Shown piece after piece: positions 46,464-57,547 of a DNA stretch of 64,000 nt (position 1 is the first letter of the stretch; every line of letters begins with the position of its first letter). Under the pieces are notes generated by a model, which made no database searches, was not told where the DNA came from, and was given only the letters and a program-made list of their open reading frames with translations. Origin of the DNA: Phoma sp. XZ068 (lineage: Eukaryota > Ascomycota > Dothideomycetes > Pleosporales > Didymellaceae); NCBI GenBank assembly GCA_004835665.1, contig RBKR01000009.1, forward strand, positions 868,001-932,000, given 5' to 3'. The translations under genes and the position numbers were made by a program.

Positions 46464-49400
46464 CTACACCACTTCGTCATCTTCATCAACACCAAAATCC
46501 TGCACCTGCTCCTCGGGAACAAGCACCATCTCCTCGCGATCCACATCCTCATCCCCACCATCCACCATCCTAACCTCCCGCGTCGGTAGCTGTCCGCCAC
46601 CACGCTTCAGCGCGTCAATCTTGGCGCTTGTAATGCCCCTGACATATTCCTCCAAATGCTCATACCCGGTCATGAGCGCCTCGCCCTCGAGATCCCCCTC
46701 GACATGCACAGGCCGCTGTGTTTCGCCGTACATCTCGCCCGTGACGAGAGTCAGCTCGTCGGGCCGGGTGAAGAGCACATCGAACGCAGGTTTGAGCTCA
46801 AACACAGACTCGAAGACGGAGCGGCGGCCGAGGATGTACAGGCCCAGCCGGGCGCGGGACAGTGCCACGGTGAGGCGGCGGATGTCGCGCAGGTAACCGA
46901 TTGCTTTTGTGCGGACGAGGGAGAGAATGATATCTGCGTGCGTTAGTATGACATAGTTTGTAAATGATAGGTAGTTGACTTACAATCGTTCTGCTCGCCC
47001 TGGTACTTGTCGACTGTGGCCACGATCTTCGGACGCCCGAAGAACGGATGGTCCCTGCACTTTGCGTTTAAGATGTCGTTGATCAGTCCGCGCTGTCCGG
47101 CGTAGGTCGTCAGGATAGAGATCTTATGGGCTGGGTAATTGAGCAGGCGCATGTACATGAACAGCGCAACTACGTATTCGGCTTCACCCAAATTGACGAT
47201 CCAGTGCGGTGTTGGCTCGGCCTCGCCACGCCCCTTGTAGTCGGGTACGTCGATGAACTGGTACTCGTGCTTGAAGCCTGCATTTGCAACCTGGAAGTCT
47301 GGCGCAGACAGGACGGCAGGCAGGTTGCTAAGCGCTGGGTAGCGCCACTTGTACAATTCTGCGATCGATGCACGGGCACGACCTTGTTGGTCAAGCATGA
47401 TGGTTGGTACGCCGAGGCGGACGAGGCGCTGGAACAGGGATTGTTCGAGATTTGCGTACTGTCTGAAAGCGAGGTTTTGGATGATGGGCGAGTTTTGGAG
47501 GTGGTCACCGCAGAGGACGATGCGCTGAAGGGGCAGCTCGCCGTTCTGGGGGTTTTGGAGGGCGAGAGGAATGAAGTTTTCGATCTCGGTGACTTGAGCG
47601 GCTTCCTCCATGATCACATTGTCATAGTGGAATCCCAGAGATGCGATCTCTTGTCGTCGCATAGCAGCATGGGTGGCCGTCATGGCAATGATGCGAGCTT
47701 CCTTCACGAGAAGGTAATTCGCCTTGTCGCGAGGGCTCCGTAAGATCTCGAAAGGACGGATGTCCTCGAGTTCTGTGAAGATCTTCTCAACATGACGGTA
47801 ACAGCCTTGAACAATGTCAAGAACCTGCTCACGATCCGCCTCAGGTGGGAACAGGGGCTGAGGTGCATTTGAGAAGTAGTCCTTGAGAGGGAACTCAGCG
47901 ACTATCTGCTCAACACCTACTTCCTCTGATGTGATGCTGTCCCAGTACTGCGTCCAAGCTGGCTTGACGTAGACCAGGTTAAAATAATCTGCAGTTTCGC
48001 AGGAGCTGCCATGAGCACCTGGCGCACCGAAGTTCTTGGCAAGTCGGTCAACCTCTGACAGGTAATACGTACCCCTCTCGAGGAAAGATTCTACTCTGCC
48101 ATGCTTACTATAGCTGGCCTCGGTATCAAGGTCCTCCTCTCCATGGCCGAGGCGCAGGAGATGCCGCTCATCGATGTCGAGTGCGACGATCTTCTGGAAA
48201 AGCTGGTTTAGCGCCTGATTGCTGTGCGCAATGAGCAACGTTCGTTGGTCCGGGAAATTGTGATATAGATTAGATATAATCTGGGTCGCAACGTCCGTCT
48301 TTCCGGTACCCGGTGGGCCGAGGATGACGGTCAGACCAGGTTGCGTGCCAGAAGTGATAGCGTCTACCTGTGCAGGGGTAAACCTGACTGCGTTCTGTTT
48401 AATAGCATCTGCAGGGTAGGGGCCCATGTTCGGAGGCTTGTAGGTCGAGACATGCAGAGACTCATGCGCGGGCTGTGCAACCTCGACCTGGTCGCGACGC
48501 CGCTTCTTGGAAGGTTTGGCAGGTGCAGCTGCTGGCTCAACTGCTGCAGGGTATTTCACAACATATGGTGGTCCAAACGCACCCTGTGCATCCTCTGCAG
48601 GCTCTATTGTTTTTCCCGGCAAGGATTCGATGAGGTGTTGCCAGTCCAAGAACGTGTCCCGGAAGTCGATGGACTGTAGGCGATTTGGCAGGCGTGAGTA
48701 GGTTGCAGAAGAAGGATCGCCGTAGCCTAGGAAGACCTCTTGCAACCATGATGGCGCCGGAATGTCGGACAAAGTCAAACGCTTGATCGATTCAAGGACG
48801 GGTAGGAAGTTGTTCTCTCGCCCCTTGCGGCGAGCGATCATGTTGATGTTCTCGTAGATGTTGGACCTCCCTTCAGCAACGTGGTCCATATCAGTCTGGT
48901 ATTGCTTCGCATCGATGTGGACAACGAGCTTCCGTGATCGTGCCCGTGGTGCAAAGTCGCCATTCTGTGTCTGGTCGCGCAAGGGTCTGCCATTGTCGTC
49001 CAGCACTTGGACAACCTGCGCACACCTCAACCTATGCAGACCAACCTGTTCACTGGTGTTCGCATCACTGTGGCCATTGCGCATTGGTGCATCGTCCTTG
49101 CCTTCTACGGTGAGGAGGAAAACCACGTCATCCGGCCTCAAGGACTCCCATTCCCTGCGTACCGGAATTTGCAAACGACTGACATCCAAGACGATTTCTG
49201 CACGCACGTAAGCGGGATGTTCTTCGCCGACCTTGGAGGGCGCAACATCAACGATGCCTGGTGCGTTGATGGGTATTGACATCCTGGAAAAGCCGCCGAA
49301 CTTTGTGTTTGCACCCTTCCCTCGCGGCTGTACACGTTTGACCACGTCTTCCATATCACTACGAATACTGTAGAACGATTCGGAACGGTACAAGATGTAC

Positions 49401-50868
49401 GACCTCCATAAGAAGTCGCCCATGGTGAGGTACTGCAAGTTCAATTTTGGTATCGCGAGAGGTCTCGATCCGTTGTATGTCGCGTTTCGAAGGAATGTGG
49501 TTTCGTACAAGATCTTCTCGGTAGGGAATACGGGCATGTCACGAACGTCGTCCTTGAAGGTAGGCCTCTGCTCGACCAGCGAGACGAGGGTCTCCATGTG
49601 AAAGGTGCGATCTCGCACCAAGAATGATGTGCTCGGATATTCGGTTCGAAGGCCCATGAGGGCGCAAAGCTCTTTGAGTTCATCGTCGTCCAGTGTGCGC
49701 AAGTGACCGTCCAGCTCTTCCCGGTTTCCAATACTGCCAAAGTTTGCCAATGCCATTAATTGCAACTTCTCCTGGAATGTAGCGTAGCCGGTCTGTTGCA
49801 GCTTTGCGAGAGTATCGTAGTGCTGCTGATCGTACTCCAGCTTCGACAGCTGCTTGCCATTCTGGTCCTCGATTGCAAAATAGGTAAAATGGCTGAGCAG
49901 GCTGTTGAGGTCGCGGAACAGCCCGTTATCCTCGTCTGCGTACATGGGCGATAGTCTGATCGCAGGCAGCAAATTCAAATCTTTCAAGAGCGTGTTGACG
50001 TATCTCCTCGTCGGCAGCTGGCTCTGCAAATCAGTCAGGAGCTCCACGAAGCGCTCGCAGTATGCCAGGTTGTCGCCCATCTCTTGCTTTGTGTTGCTAT
50101 TGTACAGGCGATCCACGAAGTCCAGGACCAGAGTGTACAGCCAGGATCGTTCGAATCGTAGCCTGGCCTGTAGTGTCTCGTCTGCGGCGTCGAAGCGCTT
50201 GGCTGAGGCACGCCATGCCTTGCGCAACATGTGGTGCTCCTCAAAGTGCTGCTCGCGCACTGCATCTGAGTGCAGGTTCTGCCATATCGAAACGCCAACA
50301 AGAGGCGCACACTCTTTGCGCACGAGACCACTGTCCAGAGATTGAAATGCGCCGATAACGAAGGCTACCAGTTGGGTGCGAATCGTCATGGGCTGCGAAG
50401 GGTCGATGGTCATGGAGAGTATGCGGCGGAAGAACGAGGAGAATTCGGCGGGTTTGTTTGTGAAGTGTTCTGGAGCAGTTAGCTTTGATAGTATGGCAAC
50501 AAAGGTATACACATACCCCACGACGGCAGATTCTCCCTCCTCTTGACGTTGACCATCAGCGCCAGCAGCAGATGGTGGTAGTTGGAAGCATCCTCAGTGA
50601 AGCCTGGCCATAGATATCTCTCCAGCAGCTGCAGGTTCTCCAGCACAAGCAGCGACGAGTAGGCAAAGTCGACGTTTTCCAGTTCGTCCCACAGCTCCTT
50701 CTTGATGACTTCGGGGCGCACTTTGGGCGGCTTCTTCGCGGTGAGCCAGTTCTTCCTAGCCACCTGCGCAAAGTGGTTCTCTCCATGCAGGTCCGCGACG
50801 GTAGGCCGGGCGTTTACGAGGGCCGAGTCGCTCGGCGCGGCGGCCGAGGAGCCCTGAATGCCTTCCAT
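46464..50868 (-). CDS. AQR: intron-binding spliceosomal helicase Aquarius (Cwf11 type)
   Basis: SF1 RNA helicase that binds the intron upstream of the branch site in the spliceosome. Exons are 50868-50517, 50469-46984 and 46933-46464, giving 1435 residues. The N-terminal ARM-like region begins MEGIQGSS and includes KKELWDELENVDFAYSSLLVLE. The helicase core has Walker A GPPGTGKT (835-842), MTATHAAMRR, motif II MEEAAQ, LCGDHLQ, LDQQGRARASIAELY, VDKYQGEQNDYI and RRLTVALSRARLGLYILG. Intron 2 falls inside this last helicase motif. The frame is open upstream of 50868 without an ATG, so this start was chosen. The C-terminus is acidic. It is divergent from the complex I subunit gene. Confidence 0.95.
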
Positions 50869-51100
50869 CTCTTTCTGTATGCGGATGCAGCGATTATCGT
50901 GAGAGTCGGGAAGCACCAATCGCGGGGCGCGCAAGCATGGCTGGTCGCGACGGTCGCGCGTTGCAGACGGTAGGGCTGGCTTGGCATCAAAAGTTCACGC
51001 GCGGATGACGGCGAGCGATAGGTGGTGCACGGACGGCACTTGCCGACCTCACTCCCTCTCCAAGTCTCCGCAGTGCTCGCAGCCAGCCCGCAAACCCACA
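50869..51100. promoter_or_regulatory. divergent promoter region, Aquarius (-) / complex I 21 kDa subunit (+)
   Basis: Only 232 bp lie between the two start codons in head-to-head orientation, so both promoters must overlap here. The leader of the complex I gene is C/T-rich with CCCTCTCC-like runs. Confidence 0.6.
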
Positions 51101-51869
51101 ATGTCTTCGCAGGACGCCGCTGTCAGGCACCAGGCCGTTGTGCCGGACAAGGTCCCCACCGGCGAGTACCCAGTAAGCAATTGGGCCCCGACTGCGCGCG
51201 CAATGGGTGCTCTTGGCTAACACGCTGCAGCTCATCGACAATGACCCGTATGCCTCCCACACCTCTGCCCGCTCTCGCCCGCCTGCGCACCCGTACTGAC
51301 AAGCACCGAAGACATCTCTCGCGCGTTCTGCGCTACTCCCGCCCCTCTGACTGGCTCTACGGCGCCGCAGTCGGCGCCATCAGCCCCGGTCTGATGCTGT
51401 ACTGGGAGCGAGTCTCGCCCTCGTTTGTTGGCAAGGGCGGATTTGCGCCCGTCATGCGCCTGAGCGGCGCTGTTGGTGTCGCTGGAGCCGTCATCTTCGC
51501 CTACTCGAGGTCCACATGTACGTTCATGACCTCCCCAATTGGACTGCATCTGATTGGCTGGGACGCTCTACTAACACAGACACAGCTCGTTTCTACGGTG
51601 CGCGCGAGAACCGCCGTGAGGTGGAGATGGACATGCGCGAGATGGTCGACAAGGTCAAGAGGGGAGAGTCGCTGTACGGCACCACCGAGATGACCGAGTA
51701 CATGCAGGGAGTCGCGCACAGGAACTCGCGCTACGCAGCCACATTTGCCCACGTCCTGCCGTGGCCCAACCTGGTCAACCATCCCTACCACGGTGTCGAC
51801 ACTGCCAAGTACTACCGCCAGGCCGAGTTGGAGCTGGAGCAGGAGAAGAACGTCCCCGCCAGGCGCTAA
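51101..51869 (+). CDS. NADH:ubiquinone oxidoreductase (complex I) 21 kDa subunit
   Basis: Accessory subunit of mitochondrial complex I of the fungal nuo-21 type. The four exons are 51101-51172, 51231-51247 (17 nt), 51312-51517 and 51586-51869, giving 192 residues. The order is GEYPLIDNDPHLSRVLRYSRPSDW, then a hydrophobic segment (YGAAVGAISPGLML), a second (LSGAVGVAGAVIFAYS), then RFYGARENRREVEMD and a C-terminal Tyr/His-rich block with LPWPNLVNHPYHGVDTAKYY. This matches the two-domain layout of the family (N-terminal 21 kDa domain plus fungal C-terminal domain). No cleavable presequence is evident. A 17-nt micro-exon encodes LIDND. It converges on the dioxygenase gene with 174 bp between. Confidence 0.9.
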
Positions 51870-52043
51870 ATCAAGAAATGAGAAAAATACCAGGCGCTTT
51901 CTTTGGATTACAGCAGCTGTACATAAGTCTCAAAGAGCCAACACAGGATGTATCAACATGCTTTCTTATCAACATTTTTACATGATTTCTTTTCAACATG
52001 ATTTTTTACTTTCACGTCAACTTACATTTTGTTCACTGCAGCC

Positions 52044-53665
52044 TCACGAACTCGCCAACCTCTCCAGCACACTCTTCTGCCCAAACTTGCCCATCTTGAA
52101 CCGACTCATCCAATCATCCCTATTAATATACCCGCCACAAATTCTCCTCTTACCCGTAAAACTGCTCCTCCCATGCAACACCCGCCAATTATCAAAAATC
52201 GAGACCCTCCCCGGCACCAACTGCTCCCAATACTCATTCTCCTTCTTCTTGAGCAGCGCGTCAAACTTGCGTGCAGCATCGTACCACACCTCGACCTCGT
52301 CGATGGGCAGCTCGATGCTCGCGCGGTCCGACGAGTTCCAGCGCACGCGCAGCAAGTCGCCGGTTGCAGGGTCGTGCTCGAGAACAGGGAAGCCGCGGTA
52401 GGGTTGTATGCTGATGCCCTCGTTGCCCGAGGCGTGGGCATGCACGTTGACGGTGCTGAGGATGCGGTAGGCTTCTTTGTCCTGCTGGAAGAGCTCGTTG
52501 GCGACTTTGAAGCCGTCGACGAGGAGGGAGGCGCCGCCTGAGCCGTCGGTGTGCGAGAGCAGGTGGAATGCTTGCAGGCCGGCTGGGTCGGAGAAGTACG
52601 TGTTGTCGGTGTGCGCTTCGAGCGCGATGTTGGTGTATGCTGTATCCTTGGACGCCAGGTCTGCGGTGAAGTCGTAGAACCCACCATAATGCGTTTCGCG
52701 GATGAAAGCAATGCGGCGGAGCAGGTCTTCTGTTGGTTTTGGGGTGTCGAAGGGGGTTTCGTCAACGTAGCAGAAGCCGTGTTTGCGCTGGAAAGATGTC
52801 AGCCCGTGGTTAATGACTGCGAGGGAGTGGACTGCTCGGGGATCGTACGATGTTCTGAAGTACCGCGCCTATGCTGTTCTGTATGGCATCTGAGAAGCGA
52901 ACCACCGGCGGATCTGATGCGATCGACGAGTCCCAGAGATTTGGCGTCACTAGCCCCTGGCGCGCGATGGATCTTTTGTCGAAGCTCGTGATCGCGTTCG
53001 CTAGGAACGGTTGAGTGTACTTGCTCGCGTGGCCGTCGCTCCATTCGATATCAACAGTATTTTCATGCGCCTTTCCTGCATCGGTCATGGAAGCGGACTT
53101 GATAGAAATGTCCTTCGCAATGGCAAAGGTATCTTGGAGTCGCTGCTTCGTCGATCCGTGCATGCAGCTGCTGCATTGGCAGTTGTCTCTCAACCAGATG
53201 TTCGGAATTGGGGTTCCCCCAACAACGACTTTGTTATCTCCAACCCAAACGGTGGCATTTTCCGGGGTCAGATGGTGGACATCGGTACGAACATTTATCG
53301 GGCCCTTGATCGTATGAAGCAGGTTTCGCTGCCGTCCATATAACCGTTTGAGCTCAGTGTTCAATTTGGTTATATCCAACTGGACTTCTCTAGTCTTGTC
53401 CGCAGTTTCTTTTCCTGCAAGCTTGTTGAATTCTGGGATGCGAAGCTTATTGCTCCTTGTCACTTGAAACTTGCGATCATGGGCTGAATTTGGTACGCCA
53501 TCGGTTGATTTAGTCGGCGCCGCTGCTGTAGATTGCAAACGAGTATGGCTTATAGTAAACTATCAATAAGATGTTAATACAGGGTAGTATAAGCGTTGTC
53601 GTTGGGCATACCTGACCAGGTCTCGTGACCACTCGAGCGCTTTGCGAGCATCGGAGCACGTGCAT
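52044..53665 (-). CDS. trimethyllysine dioxygenase-like Fe(II)/2-oxoglutarate enzyme (carnitine biosynthesis)
   Basis: Predicted to hydroxylate N6-trimethyllysine in mitochondria, the first step of carnitine synthesis. Exons are 53665-53612, 53559-52849 and 52787-52044, giving 502 residues. The first exon codes 18 residues (MHVLRCSQSARVVTRPGQ). With the start of exon 2 it makes a basic, acid-free presequence suited to mitochondrial import. An N-terminal Zn-binding-like domain has WLRDNCQCSSCMHGSTKQR. The catalytic fold has the HxD motif in EAHTDNTYF, then LLVDGF, ENEYWEQLVPG and the distal His in FDNWRVLHGRSSFTGKRR. LLVDGF and the ENE.W motif favour trimethyllysine dioxygenase over gamma-butyrobetaine dioxygenase, which shares the fold. 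The frame around 53538 lacks an ATG, which is why the upstream exon is needed. Confidence 0.85.
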
Positions 53666-53957
53666 TGCAGACAACACGCGCCGCGTATGAGTGAGTCACA
53701 AAGAAAAGAAAAGAGTATTTGATTCGAATCTACAAATACCCCAAGCTTGGAATGTACAATTGTATAATAGCAGAGGGGTGTCCGTGTGTCGGAGTGAAGT
53801 TCAAGAGCGGGCACTCGGATAACAAAGGCACGGAACACTTCGTCGCCCGAGGTTGGTTCTCAGCACAACAGCCTTGCGATCTTGCGCACACCGAAATCAA
53901 GGTTGGATACGAGTAAGATTGGATAGCAACAAGCACAAAGAACAAATACTTGGGAGA

Positions 53958-54368
53958 CTACAACTGATCTCTAACGGGAGTGTACGTGCGAGACCGCTTA
54001 ACTTGTCGCTTTCGAAAGTCCGTGAATTCCAAGGCCTCATCGTTGGCTTCGTCAACAACGCTGGGCCTGCGCTTGCGCTTCTTGCCGCCTACGACTGGGT
54101 CTGCATATTCGGTTTCCTCTCCTTCGTACTCGTCGCCGCCGTCGTCAATCTCGATGTAGATCTAGGCTGTCTTCTTGACTGGAGTGGGAGCTCTGTTCGG
54201 TGCCCCACTGGTCGCTTCGGACTGGCTGCGACTACGCTTGCCATAGTTGAAGCGTGCTTCCAAGAAAGCCGCCTGAATGACAGACATCGACCGGGCCATG
54301 GCGACAGGAGAGTTATCGTCGTTCTTGAGGGCCCGCACTGCGTGTGTCTGCTCCGCATCAAGATCCAT
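53958..54368 (-). pseudogene. unrecognised small nuclear-type protein gene, interrupted by one in-frame TAG
   Basis: From the ATG at 54368 (MDLDAEQTHAVRALKNDD) the frame runs 68 codons with a protein-like composition (AFLEARFNYGKRSRSQSE). It meets TAG at 54162-54164 and then continues in the same frame for about 67 codons (IYIEIDDGGDEYEGEE, then GGKKRKRR, ending TYTPVRDQL) to a second TAG at 53958. Both halves have similar codon use and Lys/Arg-rich nuclear-signal-like patches, which suggests one gene of about 136 residues. The stop would be a single change from CAG or another sense codon. Alternatives are an intron that I cannot define, stop readthrough, or a base-call error. The family is not recognised. 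Confidence 0.5.
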
Positions 54369-54542
54369 CGATTCTCCACGTGAACGGTGTTATTCAATGT
54401 TTTGGTGATGTGATGCATTTTGCCGAATCTTGCCCCACCTGTGCACGTCAGGGTTAGGATTTGCCCGCTAACCTGATCAGTCGCATCAATGGTCTGAACA
54501 AGTTCTTAGTTTTAGCATTTTCCATTGTTGCTATCAGTCATA

Positions 54543-54624
54543 GGCACCTTGGCCTAATGGTAAGGCGTTGCTTTCCGGTTATTCAACCTGGCAAAGATTG
54601 AGAGTTCGAGTCTCTCAGGTGTCG
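54543..54624 (+). tRNA. tRNA-Arg (anticodon CCG) with a short intron
   Basis: Acceptor stem GGCACCT/AGGTGTC has one G-U pair, with discriminator G. The D arm is GCCT-AATGGTA-AGGC, the anticodon stem TTGCT/GGCAA, the variable region AGATT and the T arm GAGAG-TTCGAGT-CTCTC. The anticodon loop is 17 nt instead of 7. With TT-CCG-G at its start, this implies anticodon CCG (codon CGG) and a 10-nt intron after position 37 that can pair with GGTT. The A box (TGGCCTAATGG) and B box (AGTTCGAGTC) are present. Mature length is 72 nt before CCA addition. Confidence 0.8.
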
Positions 54625-54630
54625 GTTCAA

Positions 54631-54640
54631 TTTTTGTTTT
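54631..54640 (+). terminator. RNA polymerase III terminator of the tRNA
   Basis: TTTTTGTTTT begins seven bases after the tRNA 3' end. A run of T in the non-template strand is the standard Pol III stop. Confidence 0.75.
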
Positions 54641-54835
54641 TAGTTTTTGCTTCTGCGTCTTACATCTTTGGTTGCGCCGTCACAACGGCCCAAGGAGATC
54701 GGTGCAGCTGTTTGCGCTTATACCATATTCTTGGTTTGGTTTTTTGCCTATGCGTGAACATCAAAAACACACTTGTCCTACCCGACGCGCAAGCTGCATT
54801 CTAAGTTGATTAAAGGCAAATGTGAGTGGTCAGTA

Positions 54836-54871
54836 CCGGAAAGCAACGCCTTACCATTAGGCCATGGTGCC
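54836..54871 (-). pseudogene. truncated tRNA-Arg copy: 5' half only, inverted relative to the intact tRNA
   Basis: On the minus strand the 36 bases beginning GGCACCATGGCC and ending TTTCCGG match the intact tRNA from its first base to position 37, with one mismatch (T to A at position 7). Similarity stops exactly at the anticodon/intron boundary. No 3' half follows on that strand. The D arm and A box are kept and the B box is missing, so it should not be transcribed as a tRNA. Confidence 0.85.
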
Positions 54872-56036
54872 CCGTGATTCGATGAGAGATTTTTCAAACT
54901 GTAAAAATAATATACTTGAAAGAAAGTGCCAGGTCTACGGAAGGAACTCGTTGCCTTTTGAGTTGGCGGCTTCAGAACACCAAAATGCTTACAATGAGAA
55001 AGCTTCGCCCATGAACTCCTACTACAATATTATTTGCTGTTAACTACGCAAAATTGTGGCGTAGATAGCTGCCTACAAGTTTTCTATACAAAATTTTCCA
55101 AAAATAAGTTGCTATGCTAGCTGCTAAGTACGGAGAAGCTAGTTTCTTTGGACCAAACGCCTACGCAACAGCACCTGACTGAGCAACACAGAACACCTAC
55201 TCGACAACATAATTAGGAGTTTTAGACAGGCAAATCAACATTATCAGACTTGTTGTTATGTTTATAAGTGGTTACAGTAAACTAGAGTATTGTTACATTG
55301 GGGAAGAGCTTCTTCGTAGAACCGACCAATTCATAAGGTAAAATAAGGTGGTTTTGACAGGACACAACGCTAGAAAAATGAGCACCTTCGTATACCAGAT
55401 ACCTTGGTCTACCGTGCGAAGCTCTGCTGTCAGAAGTATTATGAATGCTCATAGTGAACTCAGCTTTGCCTCGCTCTAGCGTTAATGCAACAAGCAGCGG
55501 TTGATCTGCACAGGCTTAGAAGTCTACCAGACTAACACTGTCAAAAAGTGTACTGTCACGACCAGTGGGGTTGCTGCTCTGACGCGATTGATAGCATTGC
55601 TGTAGACTCAATGCTGTAGACTCAACCATAAGGCTTATGCACATGAGCTTCATCGAGCGATTGGTTGGGTTTATTTGCATGCACAGGACGTCTTATCCGC
55701 AAAGATGAGACTGAGCAGTCACTGATAGCATAGTGACTGCGATTTCGATTCTAAAAGCTGTCAGTGGTTGAAGTTGAGGAGCATGTCCGGTTTCTCCTGG
55801 TGATAATGTTCGCCTTAATCGGGAAGCTTCCACCAAAACGCGCCAAGACCGGAGTAATCGCGGGAGCTTCACGTTCGTCACCCATAGCTGCCTCCCAAAC
55901 AGCTTTACACCAACACCCCACTGACCTGACCATTTCGCCAGCGACGCCCTCTCGCATCGTCCCACCACGCAGCTCTCACCAGGGTACCTTTCTCAAATCA
56001 TAGCTGCCAATATCGACCCCACCTCACGCCGCCACC
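54872..56036. other. AT-rich intergenic region between tRNA remnant and Rpt5
   Basis: About 54880-55700 is clearly richer in A+T than the genes around it, has only short frames, and is full of TA, TG and CA dinucleotides. A small direct repeat (GCTGTAGACTCAA twice) lies near 55600-55625. This could be a decayed, RIP-mutated mobile element, but no termini or coding remnants were identified. The last 200 bp return to higher GC and hold the Rpt5 promoter. Confidence 0.5.
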
Positions 56037-57547
56037 ATGTCCACTCTTGAGGATCTCGACGACCTTGAGCGCCACGAGAAGGAAGAAAAGAAGGACGAGG
56101 ATAAGAAGAAGGACGGTGATGCCGGCAAGGATGGAAAGAAGGCCGACGGCGACGCAGAAATGGAAGACGCCGAGCCAGAGGAAGAGCCACTTGACGAGGA
56201 GATCCTGAACTCAAGCACACGAGACATCATCGCGCGGAGACGATTACTGGAGAACGACATGCGCATCATGAAGAGCGAGTTCCAGAGGCTTACACACGAG
56301 AAGGCGTCTATGAACGAGAAGATCAAGGATAACCTAGACAAGATCGAGAACAACAGGTAAGCTTGACGGTCCCCTGTTGCGGGCGTGTCGGGTGAAGGTG
56401 GCGCAGATCTTGCTAACGATAATCAGGCAACTGCCGTACCTTGTTGGCAATGTCGTTGAGATATTAGACTTGGATGTCGAAGCAGAGGCCAAGGAAGAGG
56501 GTGCGAACATTGACCTGGACGCCACCCGCGTGGGCAAGTCGGCGGTCATCAAGACGTCTACGAGACAAACCATCTTCTTACCACTCATCGGTCTGGTAGA
56601 CCATGAGAAGCTCAAGCCCGGTGACTTGATCGGTGTGAATAAGGATTCATACCTTGTTCTTGACACCCTCCCCGCCGAATACGACAGCCGAGTGAAGGCC
56701 ATGGAGGTCGATGAGAAGCCGACGGAGAAGTACACAGATGTTGGTGGACTGGACAAGCAGATCGAGGAGCTGGTCGAAGCTGTTGTCTGGCCCATGAAGG
56801 AGGCTGAACGGTTCAAGAAGATCGGCATCAAGGCGCCGAAGGGTATGTTCACACCGTCAGTACTCAGACGAGTCCATGCTAAAGAATATAGGTGCATTGA
56901 TGTACGGCCCTCCCGGTACCGGCAAGACCCTCCTCGCACGAGCCTGCGCCGCCCAAACTGACGCCACCTTCCTCAAGCTCGCAGGTCCCCAGCTGGTCCA
57001 GATGTTCATAGGAGACGGAGCAAAGCTGGTGCGTGACTGCTTCGCCCTGGCTAAGGAGAAGGCGCCCTCAATCATCTTCATTGACGAACTCGACGCCGTG
57101 GGAACAAAACGTTTCGATTCCGAGAAGTCTGGTGACCGAGAAGTCCAGCGAACCATGTTGGAGCTTCTCAACCAGCTTGATGGTTTCGCATCTGACGACC
57201 GCGTCAAGGTTCTCGCTGCAACAAACCGTGTCGACGTCTTGGATCCCGCTCTCCTCCGTTCTGGTCGTCTGGACAGGAAGATCGAGTTCCCGCTGCCGAA
57301 CGAGGAGGCCCGCGCTCAGATCATGCGCATCCACTCGCGAAAGATGACGGTCGACGAGGGTGTCAACTGGCAGGAGTTGGCGCGCAGTACCGATGAGTTC
57401 GGTGGTGCGCAGCTGAAGGCTGTCTGTGTTGAAGCTGGTATGATTGCTCTGCGATCTGGCCAGCAGAAGATCAGCCACGAGCACTATGTCGATGCTATCG
57501 CTGAGGTACAAGCAAAGAAGAAGGACACTGTCAACTTCTACGCTTAA
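56037..57547 (+). CDS. RPT5: 26S proteasome regulatory ATPase Rpt5
   Basis: AAA+ ATPase of the 19S base that unfolds ubiquitinated substrates and opens the 20S gate. Exons are 56037-56356, 56427-56842 and 56892-57547, giving 463 residues. The order is an acidic Lys/Glu/Asp N-terminus, a coiled coil, the OB domain (QLPYLVGNVVEILDLD), YTDVGGLDKQIEELVEAV, Walker A GPPGTGKT (251-258) and Walker B IIFIDELDAVG (Asp310, Glu311). These are followed by LAATNRVDVLDPALLRSGR and the C-terminal HbYX motif FYA. The N-terminal acidic stretch is somewhat expanded. The start has a strong context (GCCACCATG). I found no convincing Rpn4-type PACE element upstream. Confidence 0.97.

Noticed and set aside
54836..54871. 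A second functional tRNA on the minus strand with a long intron
   Set aside because: No 3' half (T arm, acceptor 3' strand) occurs downstream on that strand within the spacer or beyond.
55900..56036. Proteasome control element (PACE, TTTGCCACC) upstream of Rpt5
   Set aside because: Only a poor partial match (TTTCGCCAGC) was seen; not enough to call a regulatory site.
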